NCBI GenBank assembly: GCA_034008185.1
Contig: CM067081.1
Location: 106,649,265 to 106,713,264, forward strand
Source: Gorsachius magnificus
Lineage: Eukaryota > Chordata > Aves > Pelecaniformes > Ardeidae
Direction: 5' to 3'
DNA: 64,000 nucleotides
Made by a program: the position numbers and the translations under genes. The notes beneath the pieces were generated by a model. That model did no database searches and had not been told where the DNA came from. It saw nothing but the letters and a program-made list of their open reading frames with translations. Positions 1 through 10,712 of this stretch are shown piece by piece; positions within the stretch are counted from its first letter, which is position 1, and each line of letters opens with the position of its first letter.

Positions 1-64
1 TCCAAAACATAAAATGCCAGCTACTCAGAAGAAAATAAACTCTGTCCCAGCCAAAACCAGGACA
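1..64 (-). mobile_element. Truncated solo-LTR-type ERV fragment (same family as 3321, 35652 and 47205)
   Basis: Read on the minus strand, this is the first 64 bases of the LTR family found intact further on. It begins TGTCCTGGTTTTGGCTGGGA and continues through the AGCTGGCAT block shared with the LTR at 47205. The rest of the element lies outside the window. The retroviral TG terminus falls at base 64 and is followed by a run of G, so a target-site duplication cannot be tested. It is non-coding and would be the outer U3 edge of the LTR. Confidence 0.8.
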
Positions 65-114
65 GGGGGGCAGGCAAACTATTCTCACTTCTGTGTGAGA
101 GTTTTTGATCCACA

Positions 115-183
115 TATATAGAGTCTAGAAGAATAGGTATATAGAGTCTAGAAGAATAGGTATATAGAGTCTAGAAGAATAGG
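115..183. repeat. Perfect 23-bp tandem repeat, three copies
   Basis: Three exact copies of a 23-bp unit (begins tatatagagtc, ends gaatagg) occupy 115-137, 138-160 and 161-183 with no mismatch. The lack of divergence points to recent expansion or slippage, so this is a plausible length-polymorphic minisatellite. No coding potential is seen. Confidence 0.95.
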
Positions 184-3100
184 AGCAGACTAACATGAGG
201 TTTCAGCATGTACCAGTCACAGAAGCATTGTTTCTAGAACAAAAGCACCCTTCTGTGCCTTTAAAGGCAACCATGGGTAGAATAGGTGTATATGCATATT
301 TGATTAAGTCTAAGAATATATCTGTATATTTATGTGTATCTTAAACTATGCTGCTAGGTATTAATGGATCTATCCAGCAAGATGTCTCTGGGCTGGTTTA
401 CTGTTGTGCAAGACCTCTTACCTGTTCCCTCAGATTCTCTGAAGAAACTCTATTGTCAGTAATTCTTTACATTTGGGATCTGGATTCTTTCAGTGCTGTG
501 TGTATTCATAGAGCTAAAAAGCACAGCATACACATGATTATTTACTACTGATTTTGGGGGAAAAAAAAGTTTTATTTTCTCATCCCCTCCATAATGAAGT
601 ATGTGAACACGTTTTTTTCTGTTAAAACCAAAGTACTAAAATGCGTTGTTTACTTGAATGTCGCTCTTTCTTCATTTCATGAAGAAAGAAGGCAATGAGC
701 CACTTGGGGAAAAATATCTAGAGATGTAAACTGCCAGAAAATATCTTTAAATCAATTGTAAATGTCTTTCTAAAGAAGAAATTCTAGCACCTCCAGATAT
801 GTGTGCTTGATATACAAATTAAATTATTAAAATCTGTTAATTGTTCCAGATACAGGTATGTTTCTACTGACTCATGCCAATATATATAGTTTAGAATTTC
901 AAAGGTAAAAATTAAATACTAATCATGAAGAGCAAATATTACATAGAGACCAATACTGTAATTTTAGTTCTATCCTAAAAAGTAGCCATCACAAATTTCA
1001 GTGCTGGTTCCAGACAAAGAGATTATAGATCAAAACTTCTTCTATAATGACTGGAAAAACTCACATATTACTACTGCCCATCCCAAACTAGCTTTAACTG
1101 GTACACTAAGGTTAGTTAAAGAGCCTCTGTTACTGCCCACTGCTATAGTGAAACAAAGTACAGGACGCATCATTTTTGCTTTGCCAAATAGTTTTGTAGC
1201 CAAGACAGTAGAAAAAAACCTCAGGAAAACCCCACTCTCTTGAAAGGTTGATAAATTCTGCTTTTTCAGTATTGTTCAATTCATTATGGATCAATATTGA
1301 CCTACATTTAAGTTCTCAACTCCATCACAGTGTGCAGAAATAGTTTCTTCTGACTTTGCTGATATAAATGTTCTCTCCTACTACTGGCAAGTACCTTCAT
1401 TCAAGAAATTATGACTAGACAGATATTTTGAAGTAATGCCAATCAGCTAATTGGACATAACTTGCTGCAGCATAAAACACTGACTCCTTGCTTTTCAACC
1501 TGTCAGCTACACTTCATACCACCCACAGAAATCCATCCAGAGGCTGGACTAGCCCTCTTGGTTCTAGCTGTAGGAAAAATGCCAGGTCAGAATACAGTAG
1601 TGAGTACAAAGATGAAGAGGTGAGCAGTTCCTCAAGGGGGCACATGCGGAGTCACAGTTTATGAAGCTGGGGGATGAGGCCCAAGGGATCCTCTCGGGAA
1701 ATTGACGTAGCTGGGGCAAATGAGCAGCTACAATGGGGATCTTCATCCTCAGGATATCACCAGGTGGCTGGAGGTAGAGAAGCTGAGGTGGGAGGCATGG
1801 CTTTACCCGAACATCTGTGTTCCCTGACACACAGCTGGGACTGTAATCATGCTAATACTTTTATACTACCAGCAACTGAGCACACTCATTTAGGAGCTTG
1901 AGTTCATTTCCAAAGGTGAAAGTGTACAATGAATATGAAGGAATTAGCCCAAGAACAGAAAGAAATTTCAACCTGGTTCTCTTTCTTGAAGGTGAAGACA
2001 TTAAAAATATCCATCAAGAAATGTTAATGATTTTGTCAAATAAAAATAATGTTTTATATTTTCAAAGCACAAGGGAATTTTATATGCCATTAAGGAATTG
2101 TACAGACAAATAGCTCATAATCACCATTAATTATTAAATAGTCCAGTAGAATCAAGAATGAAAATGGGATTTCTAATAAAATAAATGATAGGCAGTTGAA
2201 GGATGTTTTGGTGCTCAAAGTATTGATTATTTGTTAAAAGATGTTTTATTAATGTTAATGCTAACCAAACAGTTATGCAAAACCCTAGAAACGCAGAGGA
2301 AATGACAATCAACATTGATAACGCAAAGAAAAAATCATTGTTTTTCTGCTATTACAGATTTCCTACCTTGAGACAACGTTGGTTAAAGAGATACAAAAAA
2401 TGTAAGTATTTTAATGAAAATAGATTCTGGAAAAAACAAAACAAAACAAAACACATTCTAGGTGTCTTTGACATAAAGTTAAAAATACAAAGAAGAAACT
2501 ATTCAAAATATTCAGCTTAAGCATGGTAGTTACATGTAAGCTCTTTCTTCAACAGGACATCTTCTTAAAATGTATCTTTACTAAACGACAACTGTGAAAA
2601 AATAACCCTTCATTTTGTCAAGTCAGAGAAAAAGGACAAGCATTTGAGACATTCTAAAACATGCTTTTAGAATGATTTTATAAATCTGGTTTTATGATCT
2701 TGAGATAACATCTAGAGTATGTGTTTATGTACAGCAGTCTGTACACTGTTTCTGAGGCAACAAAGGATGTGATTCAGTTGCAACAGAACAGATCTAAATA
2801 CAGCTTCTAGTGTTGAGTTCTCTCACTATACACATTTTTAATATATATTTGAAACCTGCTCTTCATTCAATCAAAGTTGGAAGCTTTCTTAGTTTCTTTC
2901 TTACTCTAGCTTCATCTAGAAAGAGGCAATCCTGGCTTTGAATTAATTTAACAGATATTTACCACTTTCTTCCAGTTTGTCCTTTGATATATTAGTTCTA
3001 TGCAGCTGATAAAGCCCCAGATTTGTCTTCAGCAAAACAATATTAAGAATAAACACTAAACAGTAATTTTATGTAACATTCAAATATTTGCCATACAAAC

Positions 3101-3315
3101 CCCAAAACCATTAAATTCTCCCATTTTAATGTTTATCACCACTTATCAACTTCAGCCTGAATTCTCTTTTGACTGCAAAAACTTCATTGACATTAATTAA
3201 GTGAAAAATGGTAGGAAGCAAGATATTTCATAGAGTTTAATTTGATTTCCTATAAGTTAATTAAGGTTATTGATTAAATCTCAGTCTTGAGCAAAATTCG
3301 TATCAATAGGCTTGA
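184..3315. other. AT-rich unique sequence, no gene seen
   Basis: No reading frame here resembles a known protein; the open frames are under 95 codons and overlap in opposing frames. It holds an AAAAC-type short repeat near 2431-2453 and a small inverted repeat at about 666-688 (9-bp arms, 5-nt loop). No transposon family was recognised. Confidence 0.6.
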
Positions 3316-3320
3316 GTACA
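3316..3320 (+). repeat. Target-site duplication, left copy (gtaca)
   Basis: Five bases gtaca directly before the LTR's TG terminus. They match 3918-3922 exactly and so mark the integration site of the LTR between them. Confidence 0.85.
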
Positions 3321-3917
3321 TGTCCTGGTTTCAGCTGGGATAGAGTTAATTTTTCTTCACAGAAGCTAGCATAGTGCTGTGCTTTGGATTTAGTACTAGA
3401 AGAATGTTGAATAACACGCTGATGTTTTTAGTTGTTGCCAAGTAGTGCTCAGACTGTTCAAGGACTTTTTGAGCTTCTCCTGCTCGGCCAGGTGCATAAC
3501 AAGCTGGGAGTACAGCACAGCTAGGACCCAAACTGTCCAAAGAGCTATTCCATACCATATAACGTCATGCTCGGGGGGGGTTAGTCGATCGGTCGGTTGG
3601 TCGCGGGCAGAGTGGTCGCAGCTCGGGCTGTGTGATCGCGGCTCGGGGGGAGTGATCGCGACTCGGGACAGGCTGGGCATCGGTCAGTGGGTGGTGAGCA
3701 ATTGCATTGTGCTTCACTTGTTTTATATATTCTGTATATTTTCTTACCATTATTATTATTATTATTGTTATTCTTCTCTCTTATTAAACTGTCTCTATCT
3801 CAACCCACGGGTCTTACTTTTTTTTCCTTTTCTCCAATTCTCTCCCCCATCCCACTGAGGGAGGGGGGGGAGTGAGCGAGCGTGGTGCTTAGTTGCCAGC
3901 CGGGTTAAACCATGACA
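3321..3917 (+). mobile_element. Solo LTR of an ERVL-like endogenous retrovirus
   Basis: A 597-bp element starts TGTCCTGG and ends CCATGACA, the TG...CA ends of a retroviral LTR. It is bounded by a perfect 5-bp direct duplication, gtaca, at 3316-3320 and 3918-3922. A 5-bp duplication fits ERVL-type integrases better than the 4 bp of gamma-like or 6 bp of beta/alpha-like elements. An ATT-rich microsatellite and an ATTAAA polyadenylation-type signal at 3783-3788 precede the 3' part. A CRE-like TAACGTCA lies at 3560-3567. No internal retroviral genes flank it, so it is a solo LTR left by LTR-LTR recombination. The 137-codon open frame inside is not a real gene. Its CpG-rich middle (3570-3680) suggests a comparatively young insertion. 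Confidence 0.9.
3612..3671 (+). repeat. 20-bp CpG-rich tandem repeat inside the LTR, three copies
   Basis: Units at 3612-3631, 3632-3651 and 3652-3671 share the pattern GTGRTCGCRRCTCGGG, each with CG dinucleotides. The related LTR at 47205 has about one degenerate unit (near 47493), and the one at 35652 lacks the block. The array is therefore a copy-specific expansion in the promoter-side half of the LTR. Confidence 0.85.
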
Positions 3918-3922
3918 GTACA
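3918..3922 (+). repeat. Target-site duplication, right copy (gtaca)
   Basis: Five bases directly after the LTR's terminal CA, identical to 3316-3320. The perfect match indicates little divergence since insertion. Confidence 0.85.
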
Positions 3923-5394
3923 TTCATGTGAAAGTGTATTCTTTGCAAGTAAGAGATGGGGAACTGAGCACTGTTACTGTAAGGCCTGAAGGATTCATAT
4001 TAATTAACTTTCTGAAGGGTGTATCTCTATAAAAAAATGGTAAAATATATTTGATAAATATAATAATACTAAAGTCTTAAGGTAAAAAAAAAATTGTTGT
4101 TCATAAATCACATTAGAAGGATTTAGAATTCTGAGGAAGGAAGGAGAACAAGGAAGTTAAATATACTGCCCTAATAGCTCCAGGTGGTTCACACCATGTA
4201 AATTCTTTCTAAAGTCTAATGAAGGAAACTTTGCCCTTAATTCTTCACATAATCATGATGTTATTTTGTCATGTACTAGTAATATGTACGGTGCAGTATT
4301 ACATAGTTACTATCTAATTACATAAATCAATATTCTCCAGGGTTAAATTTATTCTTCTGCATTTGTTAAATAAAACCTATTCTGTCTAAACTAAATGCAT
4401 TTGAAAATATTTTTATTCCTGCTTTAAACTTATCATCTTCTTGTAAGAAATAGTTTATCACTTCTTTTTCAAATGTTAGAGTATATTCCTCAACCTTCCA
4501 CTCACCTACAAATGTTTTTCTTCTTTTGGACTCTTTCCTATCATTTTGCAAAAATCTGAAATAATTTGTCTTAGATTGTGACGTGGTTTGATAAACACTA
4601 ACTTGATATATGACACTTAACATCATTAGTCTATATTGCAATTGTTTTTTCTAAATTTCATCATGGTCTACTTCATAAATCAGCTCCACTGAAAGCAATT
4701 TGTTGTCCTGAAAAACAACCTCCCATTGACCTATATTTTCTCACATTAACCGTGCATTCATCTAATGCATGTCAAAACTGCTCCCCATGTGTTTTGCAAA
4801 TGATTTGCAATAGTTAAAATGTAAAATTGTAATCCTAGTTAAATACTCCTTGAATGACAATAGAGATGTCTCCAAAGGGAATTTTTTTTTTTTTAATCTT
4901 CCACTACTAGCAATGGAAATCCATGCTAATTCTTTAATTAAGAGTAATTGTCATGTGAAGGAACCTTTAAACTACAGAAAATAACTTGTAGAACTTGATA
5001 GTGTAGGCATATTACCTGTACAATATACGTAAAACCAAAAATTCTTCCACCGTCTAGTGTAGGAAAGCTGCTACATAATTGTATATTTATAAAATTCAAG
5101 AGAAATAAAGTACCTTGAATGTACCTGTAATTTGATGTGTTTTCCAAAATTATATCTCTTTCTTGCTCTGTGACGTTTTCTTTGCTGTATATTATATTTT
5201 TCTAAATAGATATCTCTACCATAAGGTATAGGCAGAAAAATCCAAACTTTCTTTGAATTTTGTAAGGGGACATATACATATAATATATATAAAATATGAT
5301 ACAGAACATAAAAGAATCATACATAAGAATAATTTACAACTATATATATATATACACACACAGAGAATTATATATGCTTTTTTGTGGGTTACTT
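3923..5394. other. AT-rich unique sequence with simple repeats
   Basis: No coding or transposon signal was recognised. It includes a T run near 4880-4894 and a (TA)n(CA)n microsatellite at 5341-5361. The 91-codon open frame on the minus strand (4366-4641) has no recognisable motif. Confidence 0.55.
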
Positions 5395-5720
5395 CAAATA
5401 TGTAACACAAATGTATATATCAGGCAATATCAGAGCCATGAGGGTACCAGCAGTCCTGTGTTACCTTAAATAGCCTAATCTGGGACCACCTTCAATCTCC
5501 TCCTCCCAATAACACAGGAGCCCTGTTTCAGCTTCGGCCTCGTAGACCTGTCTTTCCAGCTGGACCTACTGTGTCACTTTGCATGTGTGGTGATCACCAT
5601 GTGGCTGTGGGGGGGATCCTGCTTTCTGTCACTAACCTGTGCTTGGGTACTGGTGGTGCAAGCATGGACCATGCCAGTAGTGCTGCCACCCTCATCTGGC
5701 TCACTGCACTTCACTCTTGC
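5395..5720. other. GC-richer unassigned patch
   Basis: This segment has higher GC than its AT-rich flanks and two overlapping open frames on the plus strand (5571-5801 and 5587-5823). Neither resembles a known domain, and their openness in two frames at once suggests chance. It could be an old LTR or other repeat remnant, but I cannot name the family. Confidence 0.35.
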
Positions 5721-6998
5721 CGTGTTTCTTCAATTAATGCATTCATCGTATTGCATTGGGTATATAGTGATATTTGTCCTGCACAGTATTTCAATGCATG
5801 AGATACAGCTGGTTATGTTCTGAGCCATGCTGAACAGGATTTAGGTGTGGATTTTAACGTCTCTGTTTTCATGTTGATTTTTCCACTGTGATCATTGGAT
5901 TTTCTATTATTTCGTCTCGTGTAAGAGTTTGAACTGAATTTCTGGTTAAATAAATGAAAAGACAAAATAAGAAAATGGTCCCTAACAGAAAAGTCTCCTC
6001 AACTTATGACAAGACTGTTCTGAATTGGAAGTTCAGATTTTGACTATTTAAAGAACTTGTGTTTCAGAAAGGTTGTCACTTAGCCTATCAGACTTCTTTT
6101 GGGACTTTACACTTTTTAAGGCCTATTTCTCTGCATATCTGTAGTTACGATAATGAACTTATTTCACATTTGATTCTTTTTCATGCTGGTTACCAGCCAT
6201 CTCTGATGTTGTGGTGTAGATGTCTGAAAAAAAATGTACAAGTGCTTAAAAAGTGTGATAGATGTGCAAACACCAAGGAAGCAAAAAAAAAGGTAGCATA
6301 AAGATTGAGAGATGTTATAGATGCTTCTATGTCTTTTGATATGATCCTGTTTTCCTAAACTAATTTTTGAATGATATAGGACAAAGATCAGGTATCAGAT
6401 ATTAAAAGTCAAAAAACCTAATCAATTATGGTTGTATCATTTAATTAAATATATATTGATAAAAGATATTTCTTTAACAAAAACAAGCTTGATTTTGAAT
6501 TATATGATGTCCTGCACTTTTCCCAAAATAAATAAAATAAAATGTAAACCATGGATTTAAGAATGAAATCACCATTTCAGATCTTCAGCATGGTTTCATG
6601 AAATAACATTTTGTGATTGTTCTGTGTGTGTTTGTCTCTCCAAATGTGTTTTAACCTTCTCAGCCACTTTCTGCCAAGTAAGGCAGAAAAGAATAGATCT
6701 GAAATATGTCAAATTTCTTCAGATGTGATAAAATGGGATGTAGTTGAGAGACTTTGGGTAGTGTCTCTGATATAAGAAAGAGCTACATATAAACTCATAC
6801 CTCTGGAACCATTAAAGAAACCTGGAGCATTCAGCTTCAGGAGACAAATCTATACCTTCAGGTGCATATGGAGAACTTTTCCAAGCCAATTTTTGAAAAC
6901 ATAATTCACTAGACTGCTGCTTGATTTACTCCATGCAGCAAACTATTTCAAGCTCCTGTAGACTAGCAAATATATTTTCTCCATTGCTCTTGGCATAC
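5721..6998. other. AT-rich unique sequence, nothing recognised
   Basis: Only short open frames (up to 80 codons) and short A/T runs are seen. No repeat family or RNA gene was recognised. Confidence 0.55.
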
Positions 6999-7440
6999 TG
7001 TGGCAGGTCTCAGGGGGTGGCTGCATTGTCCTTGGCCTGATCAGGGCTGATCAAGTTTTAAAAGGTGCCTCATGTCCAAGTACCCATTGCCCAGCCTGTC
7101 TGAGCTTCAACTCAGTGAGTGCTGCTGAGGGAAGGGACTGTCAGCCCCAGGCAGTGCCTGCCAGACAAATGGCCCCAGGGCACACTGGGAGGCTCTGAGG
7201 CAACTTTCACTCCTTCATTGGCACCAAGGGGAAGGAAGCAGGTGGGGATGGAAAAGTGTATAAAGAGAAATCCAAGTGACCGAGAAGGAAGGGACACACA
7301 CCATGAATTCGTACTGTTCCTGGTGAAGACCTCAAGATGTTGGTGAGTTACTGTGAGAGCTCCCACCTCTCTCCTTGAGGAATACTGGCCCTGTCAACCT
7401 TGGGACCTAGAGGGACTTCAGAAGGTTGAACACACCACCA
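6999..7440 (+). other. GC-rich, LTR-like unassigned segment
   Basis: GC rises sharply at a TGTGGCAGG start near 6999. A TTTTAAAAGG (TATA-like) motif lies near 7056 and a TATAAAG near 7257, and the GC-rich stretch fades around 7440 after a CACCACCA end. Size and layout would suit an ERV LTR, but no duplication was found at the edges and the family is not recognised. The opposing 84- and 75-codon frames here are mutual shadows. Confidence 0.35.
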
Positions 7441-7775
7441 GAGAAAATTGGTAGAGATTAGAATGTTTCTGTGTGACCATTTTAAGGAATTTATTAATGA
7501 GTCTCTTCTGTAGAATTTGCACAAGTAACTACTACAACTGGGCTAATAATCATTGCGTTCTGATTAGATTGGTAAAACCTTATGTAGATTCTTATCTACA
7601 TGTATGTATACATATAAAGATATATATATATATGGTTTGTTTCCTTCTTGCCCATAACAATATATTGAGTACAATACTTCCATTAATTGAAGGTCATAGA
7701 AGCACTTCTGGTCTTAAACAAAACAATAGCATTACTTCCTTTGATTCATCCCAGTGAACTAGCAAGAACTGTTTG
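7441..7775. other. AT-rich sequence with a TA microsatellite
   Basis: It holds a short (TA)n tract around 7619-7632. The 94-codon open frame at 7473-7757 has no recognisable motif. Confidence 0.5.
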
Positions 7776-7983
7776 TATAGAACCATAGACCTGTACAGGT
7801 TTCCAAACAGGTTGGAAAGGACCTCTGGAAGTAATATACTCCAACTGTGCTTGAAGCAGGTTGCTCAGGTACTTATCCAGTCATCCTGACTATCTCCAAG
7901 GATGGAGATTTCGAAGCCTCTCTGGACAACCTGTGCTACTGTATTACTCCCTTTCAGAGTGAAAAATTTTGTATAATCTTTAA
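7776..7983 (-). mobile_element. CR1 LINE 3'-end fragment, old and diverged
   Basis: On the minus strand this reads as the terminal part of CR1. The left edge is a decayed version of the ATTCTATG tail, preceded by the family's conserved 'ggaaggacct' 3'-UTR block and the C-terminal ORF2 region. Many substitutions mark it as an old copy. It is probably the 3' piece of the same insertion as 8165-9085, since both lie in the same orientation and in consensus order with an internal segment missing between them. Confidence 0.75.
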
Positions 7984-8164
7984 TCAAGAGCAATAATTTT
8001 TAGTGAAAAACTATTGTTTAAAATTTATATTTTCCTCTCTTCCCCCCTCCCCCTTTAAACTGTTTGAGGATTTGGAGAGAAAGCAAGGGGATGCAAAGGA
8101 GAATGAAAGAAAGTAGAACGTCAAGAGAGTAATAGTGTACTCTGAGCCTTTCCTCTGGCTATAC
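7984..8164. other. Non-CR1 spacer between two CR1 pieces
   Basis: A purine-rich segment with a C-rich tract at 8042-8053. I recognise no CR1 homology, whereas roughly several hundred bases of CR1 consensus would be expected here. It is therefore a replacement or deletion-plus-filler within the old element, or separate flanking DNA. Confidence 0.45.
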
Positions 8165-9085
8165 TCTTGCTAGTATATCTCAATATGCAGCTGGCCTTCT
8201 TCCTTATAGAAGCACACCATGGGCTTATGTTCAAGCTGTTGTCCACTAAGACAAGGTCTATTTTTTTTCACAGAAGCTTTCTATTGAGTTGGTCTCTAGC
8301 CAGATGCCAGACTTGCATTTGCATTTGGTGAACATCGTAAGTTCTCTGTTAGCCTAAATCTCCATTGAACGCCATTGAACCGTGCCCTCCCTCCACATTG
8401 ATATTGTCTGTAGACTTTCAAGAACTGCACTTTGTCTTTATAGAAGACATTAAATAGTACTGGCTGCAGCAGTATTAATTGTTGACAGACACCACTAGTA
8501 GCCAACTGGACTTTATAACGCCATCAAAACCCTTTGAACATGTGGTGCAGCCAATTTTCCATCCAACTTGTAGTCTACTGCAACAGTTCACACTTCACCA
8601 ATTTCTCTATAAGGATGCTACAGTATACCACAACAAAAGTCTTGCTAATGTCAAGGTAAACAATTTCCTCTGATCTCCCCTGATCCATAGAGCCAGTCAT
8701 CTCATTGTAGAAGGCTGTCAGGTGGGCGAGGCACAGTTTGTCCTTGGTAAATCCATGCTGTCTGTTCCCAGTCCCCTTCTGGTGGCTTGAAAAGGCTTCT
8801 TAGGATTTTAACCATAACCTTCCCAGGGAATGACGTGAGACTGACCAGTCTATAGTTCTCCAAATCCTCTTCTTGCCCCTTGAAGATGGGTTTCATTTTT
8901 ACCTTTTTCCAGACATCAGGGAACTCCCCAAATTTCCATGATCTTTCAAAGATGATAAAGAGAAATGCCTTATAATAACATTGCCCAGCTCCCCCACCAC
9001 TCTCAAATGCATCCCATCTGGTCTCAGGCTTGTGTATGTCCAATTTGCTTAAGTGTTCCCTACCTCTATCCTCTTTCACAGTAGG
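8165..9085 (-). pseudogene. Old CR1 LINE ORF2 (reverse transcriptase) fragment
   Basis: The minus strand encodes scrambled CR1 reverse transcriptase. At 8702-9079 an open frame reads through the family's segment leading to RT: an FERSWKFGEFPDVWK block, a diverged PIFK...ENYR block (usually [19 protein letters not shown]), then SLTSFPGKVM. The RT core and thumb regions at 8165-8700 keep recognisable nucleotide similarity but are full of stops and indels, and no catalytic ADD motif survives in frame. The element is non-functional, and its divergence is much greater than that of the copy at 23590. Confidence 0.75.
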
Positions 9086-10617
9086 TAATGTTCACTTTCA
9101 TGACTTTGCTTCTAGGTTCAAGACTGATAATCTTGAGGTCAAACCTTTCCAGGAAAATGTTACTCAGATTACAAAAAACCCTTAGCTGTCTCTTAAGTAG
9201 ACCAGAGAAGTCATAAGTAACAGTGGATCTCTCTGATATATCTTTTCTGTGTTCCATTTAAAACTACAAAATAATTGTTTGAGTGAACAGTATCACATTA
9301 TATGCGCAACTACATTGTGGTGAAAATGCATAACAAAGCAATTAGAGCAATTTTGCACTGTATCAGGTATGTAAGCTGTCAAAATATTTTAAATGTTTGA
9401 TATTAAACAAATACAGATATTCTGTAATTGTTATTAAATAATATTAACAATATTTTTTCTGCACTGGACATCAGAGAGAGCATTTTCTTTAAGAACTGCT
9501 TCTCCTCCAAACTCTAAAAATGTCTGCTGTGTCTTTATAAATGAGTTATACCTGAGCATTCATGACAGAGGATTTGTGCATGAAAGATCTCAAGTCTTAC
9601 AGAGAGAGGTCTGAATTCACTCATCCACTCACTTGTTTGGCAAGGTTGTTTCAGAATTGTTGTGAAAATGCAAATTCTAATTGACCTATGATCAGATGTT
9701 TTTCTTTGTGAGTCACAGTTATTTTGCCAATGGAAAAATTGAAATGCATTGATTAATTTTTTTTTTAAAGAACTGATTTTTTTCCTGCTTTCTTGTTAAA
9801 AATAGTGTAATTCAACTAAAATGATTCAAACTTACTCTCATTTGCATTAACTTACAGCTAGGATATTAGGTGAATTCTGTAGCACATTATAGAGACTCCA
9901 CTGAATATTCCCTTCCATGAGGAGACATCCTTATAAACAAAGTGTTCTCAGTGAGATTTTTCTGATTCACTCATTGGCGGATGTATTTTTAGGCAATTTT
10001 ATTTTATTGTAATAGAAAACAACTGGGAAAACATGGTTGAAAATATTTCAGACTAAATATTGAATAGCAGTTAGTAAAATTTGTGGGAGAATAATTAAAT
10101 AACGGAGTATTATTGACCAAAAATCTTGATGGATCTCTATTCACAGAGAATGTATTTTTTATTTTGAAGATCAGTAATGAGCTGAATAGTATCAAAAGAG
10201 GATACTCATTACACTTGAGACCTTCTCCACAGTACTACACACTATGTTGCACAAGTTAGAATGACTTAAAAAAGATAACTTTTTAAACTGTAATTTTGAT
10301 GCAGTCATTACAAAGATTTCTTTACACATGCATAGTTTTTAGCCTCACAGTAATGACTAACTGAAAAATAAACATTGAAAGTTCAATTGATTGATTGTTT
10401 TCCTTCTTGCCCATTTAGATACAGTAGTGAATAAATAACTGTAGTGCTTATTAGCATTCTTTCTTCCTTTTATCAGAAAAAAAGTTGATGTTTTGAAAGC
10501 AATCTAGCAAGAATATATTTTTGTTTATTTCTTTTTTTTTTTTCATTGTTTACTTCTCTTGACAATGAATCTGATTTACGTTATGATTGTTGGTTTGTAT
10601 GAAAGATATCCTTATTA
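9086..10617. other. AT-rich unique sequence, nothing recognised
   Basis: The first 150 bases may still be degraded CR1, but I cannot align them with confidence. The rest shows only short A/T runs and open frames of about 60 codons without motifs. Confidence 0.5.
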
Positions 10618-10712
10618 TAATAATACTTACTTATCTAGTACTTTCCATCTGAAGATCTCAAGTGGTTTACAAAGGAGATGAATATCATTATCCCTATTTT
10701 ACATAGAGACAT
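10618..10712 (-). mobile_element. Ancient MIR/CORE-type SINE remnant
   Basis: The plus strand carries the pattern 'ATCATTATCCCTATTTTACA' preceded by a 'CTCAAGTGGTTTACAAAGGAG' type block. This is the reverse complement of the tail half shared by MIR-like SINEs of amniotes. Only about 95 bases are recognisable and tRNA-type promoter boxes are absent. Assignment rests on these two blocks, and a diverged LINE2-type tail is the main alternative. Confidence 0.5.

Noticed and set aside
115..183. CRISPR-like repeat array
   Set aside because: The three units are directly adjacent without spacers, and the window is vertebrate, so it is a minisatellite.
3445..3858. 137-codon plus-strand frame as a small gene
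   Set aside because: It lies wholly inside the solo LTR bounded by gtaca duplications, and its tyrosine-rich part is the translated ATT microsatellite.
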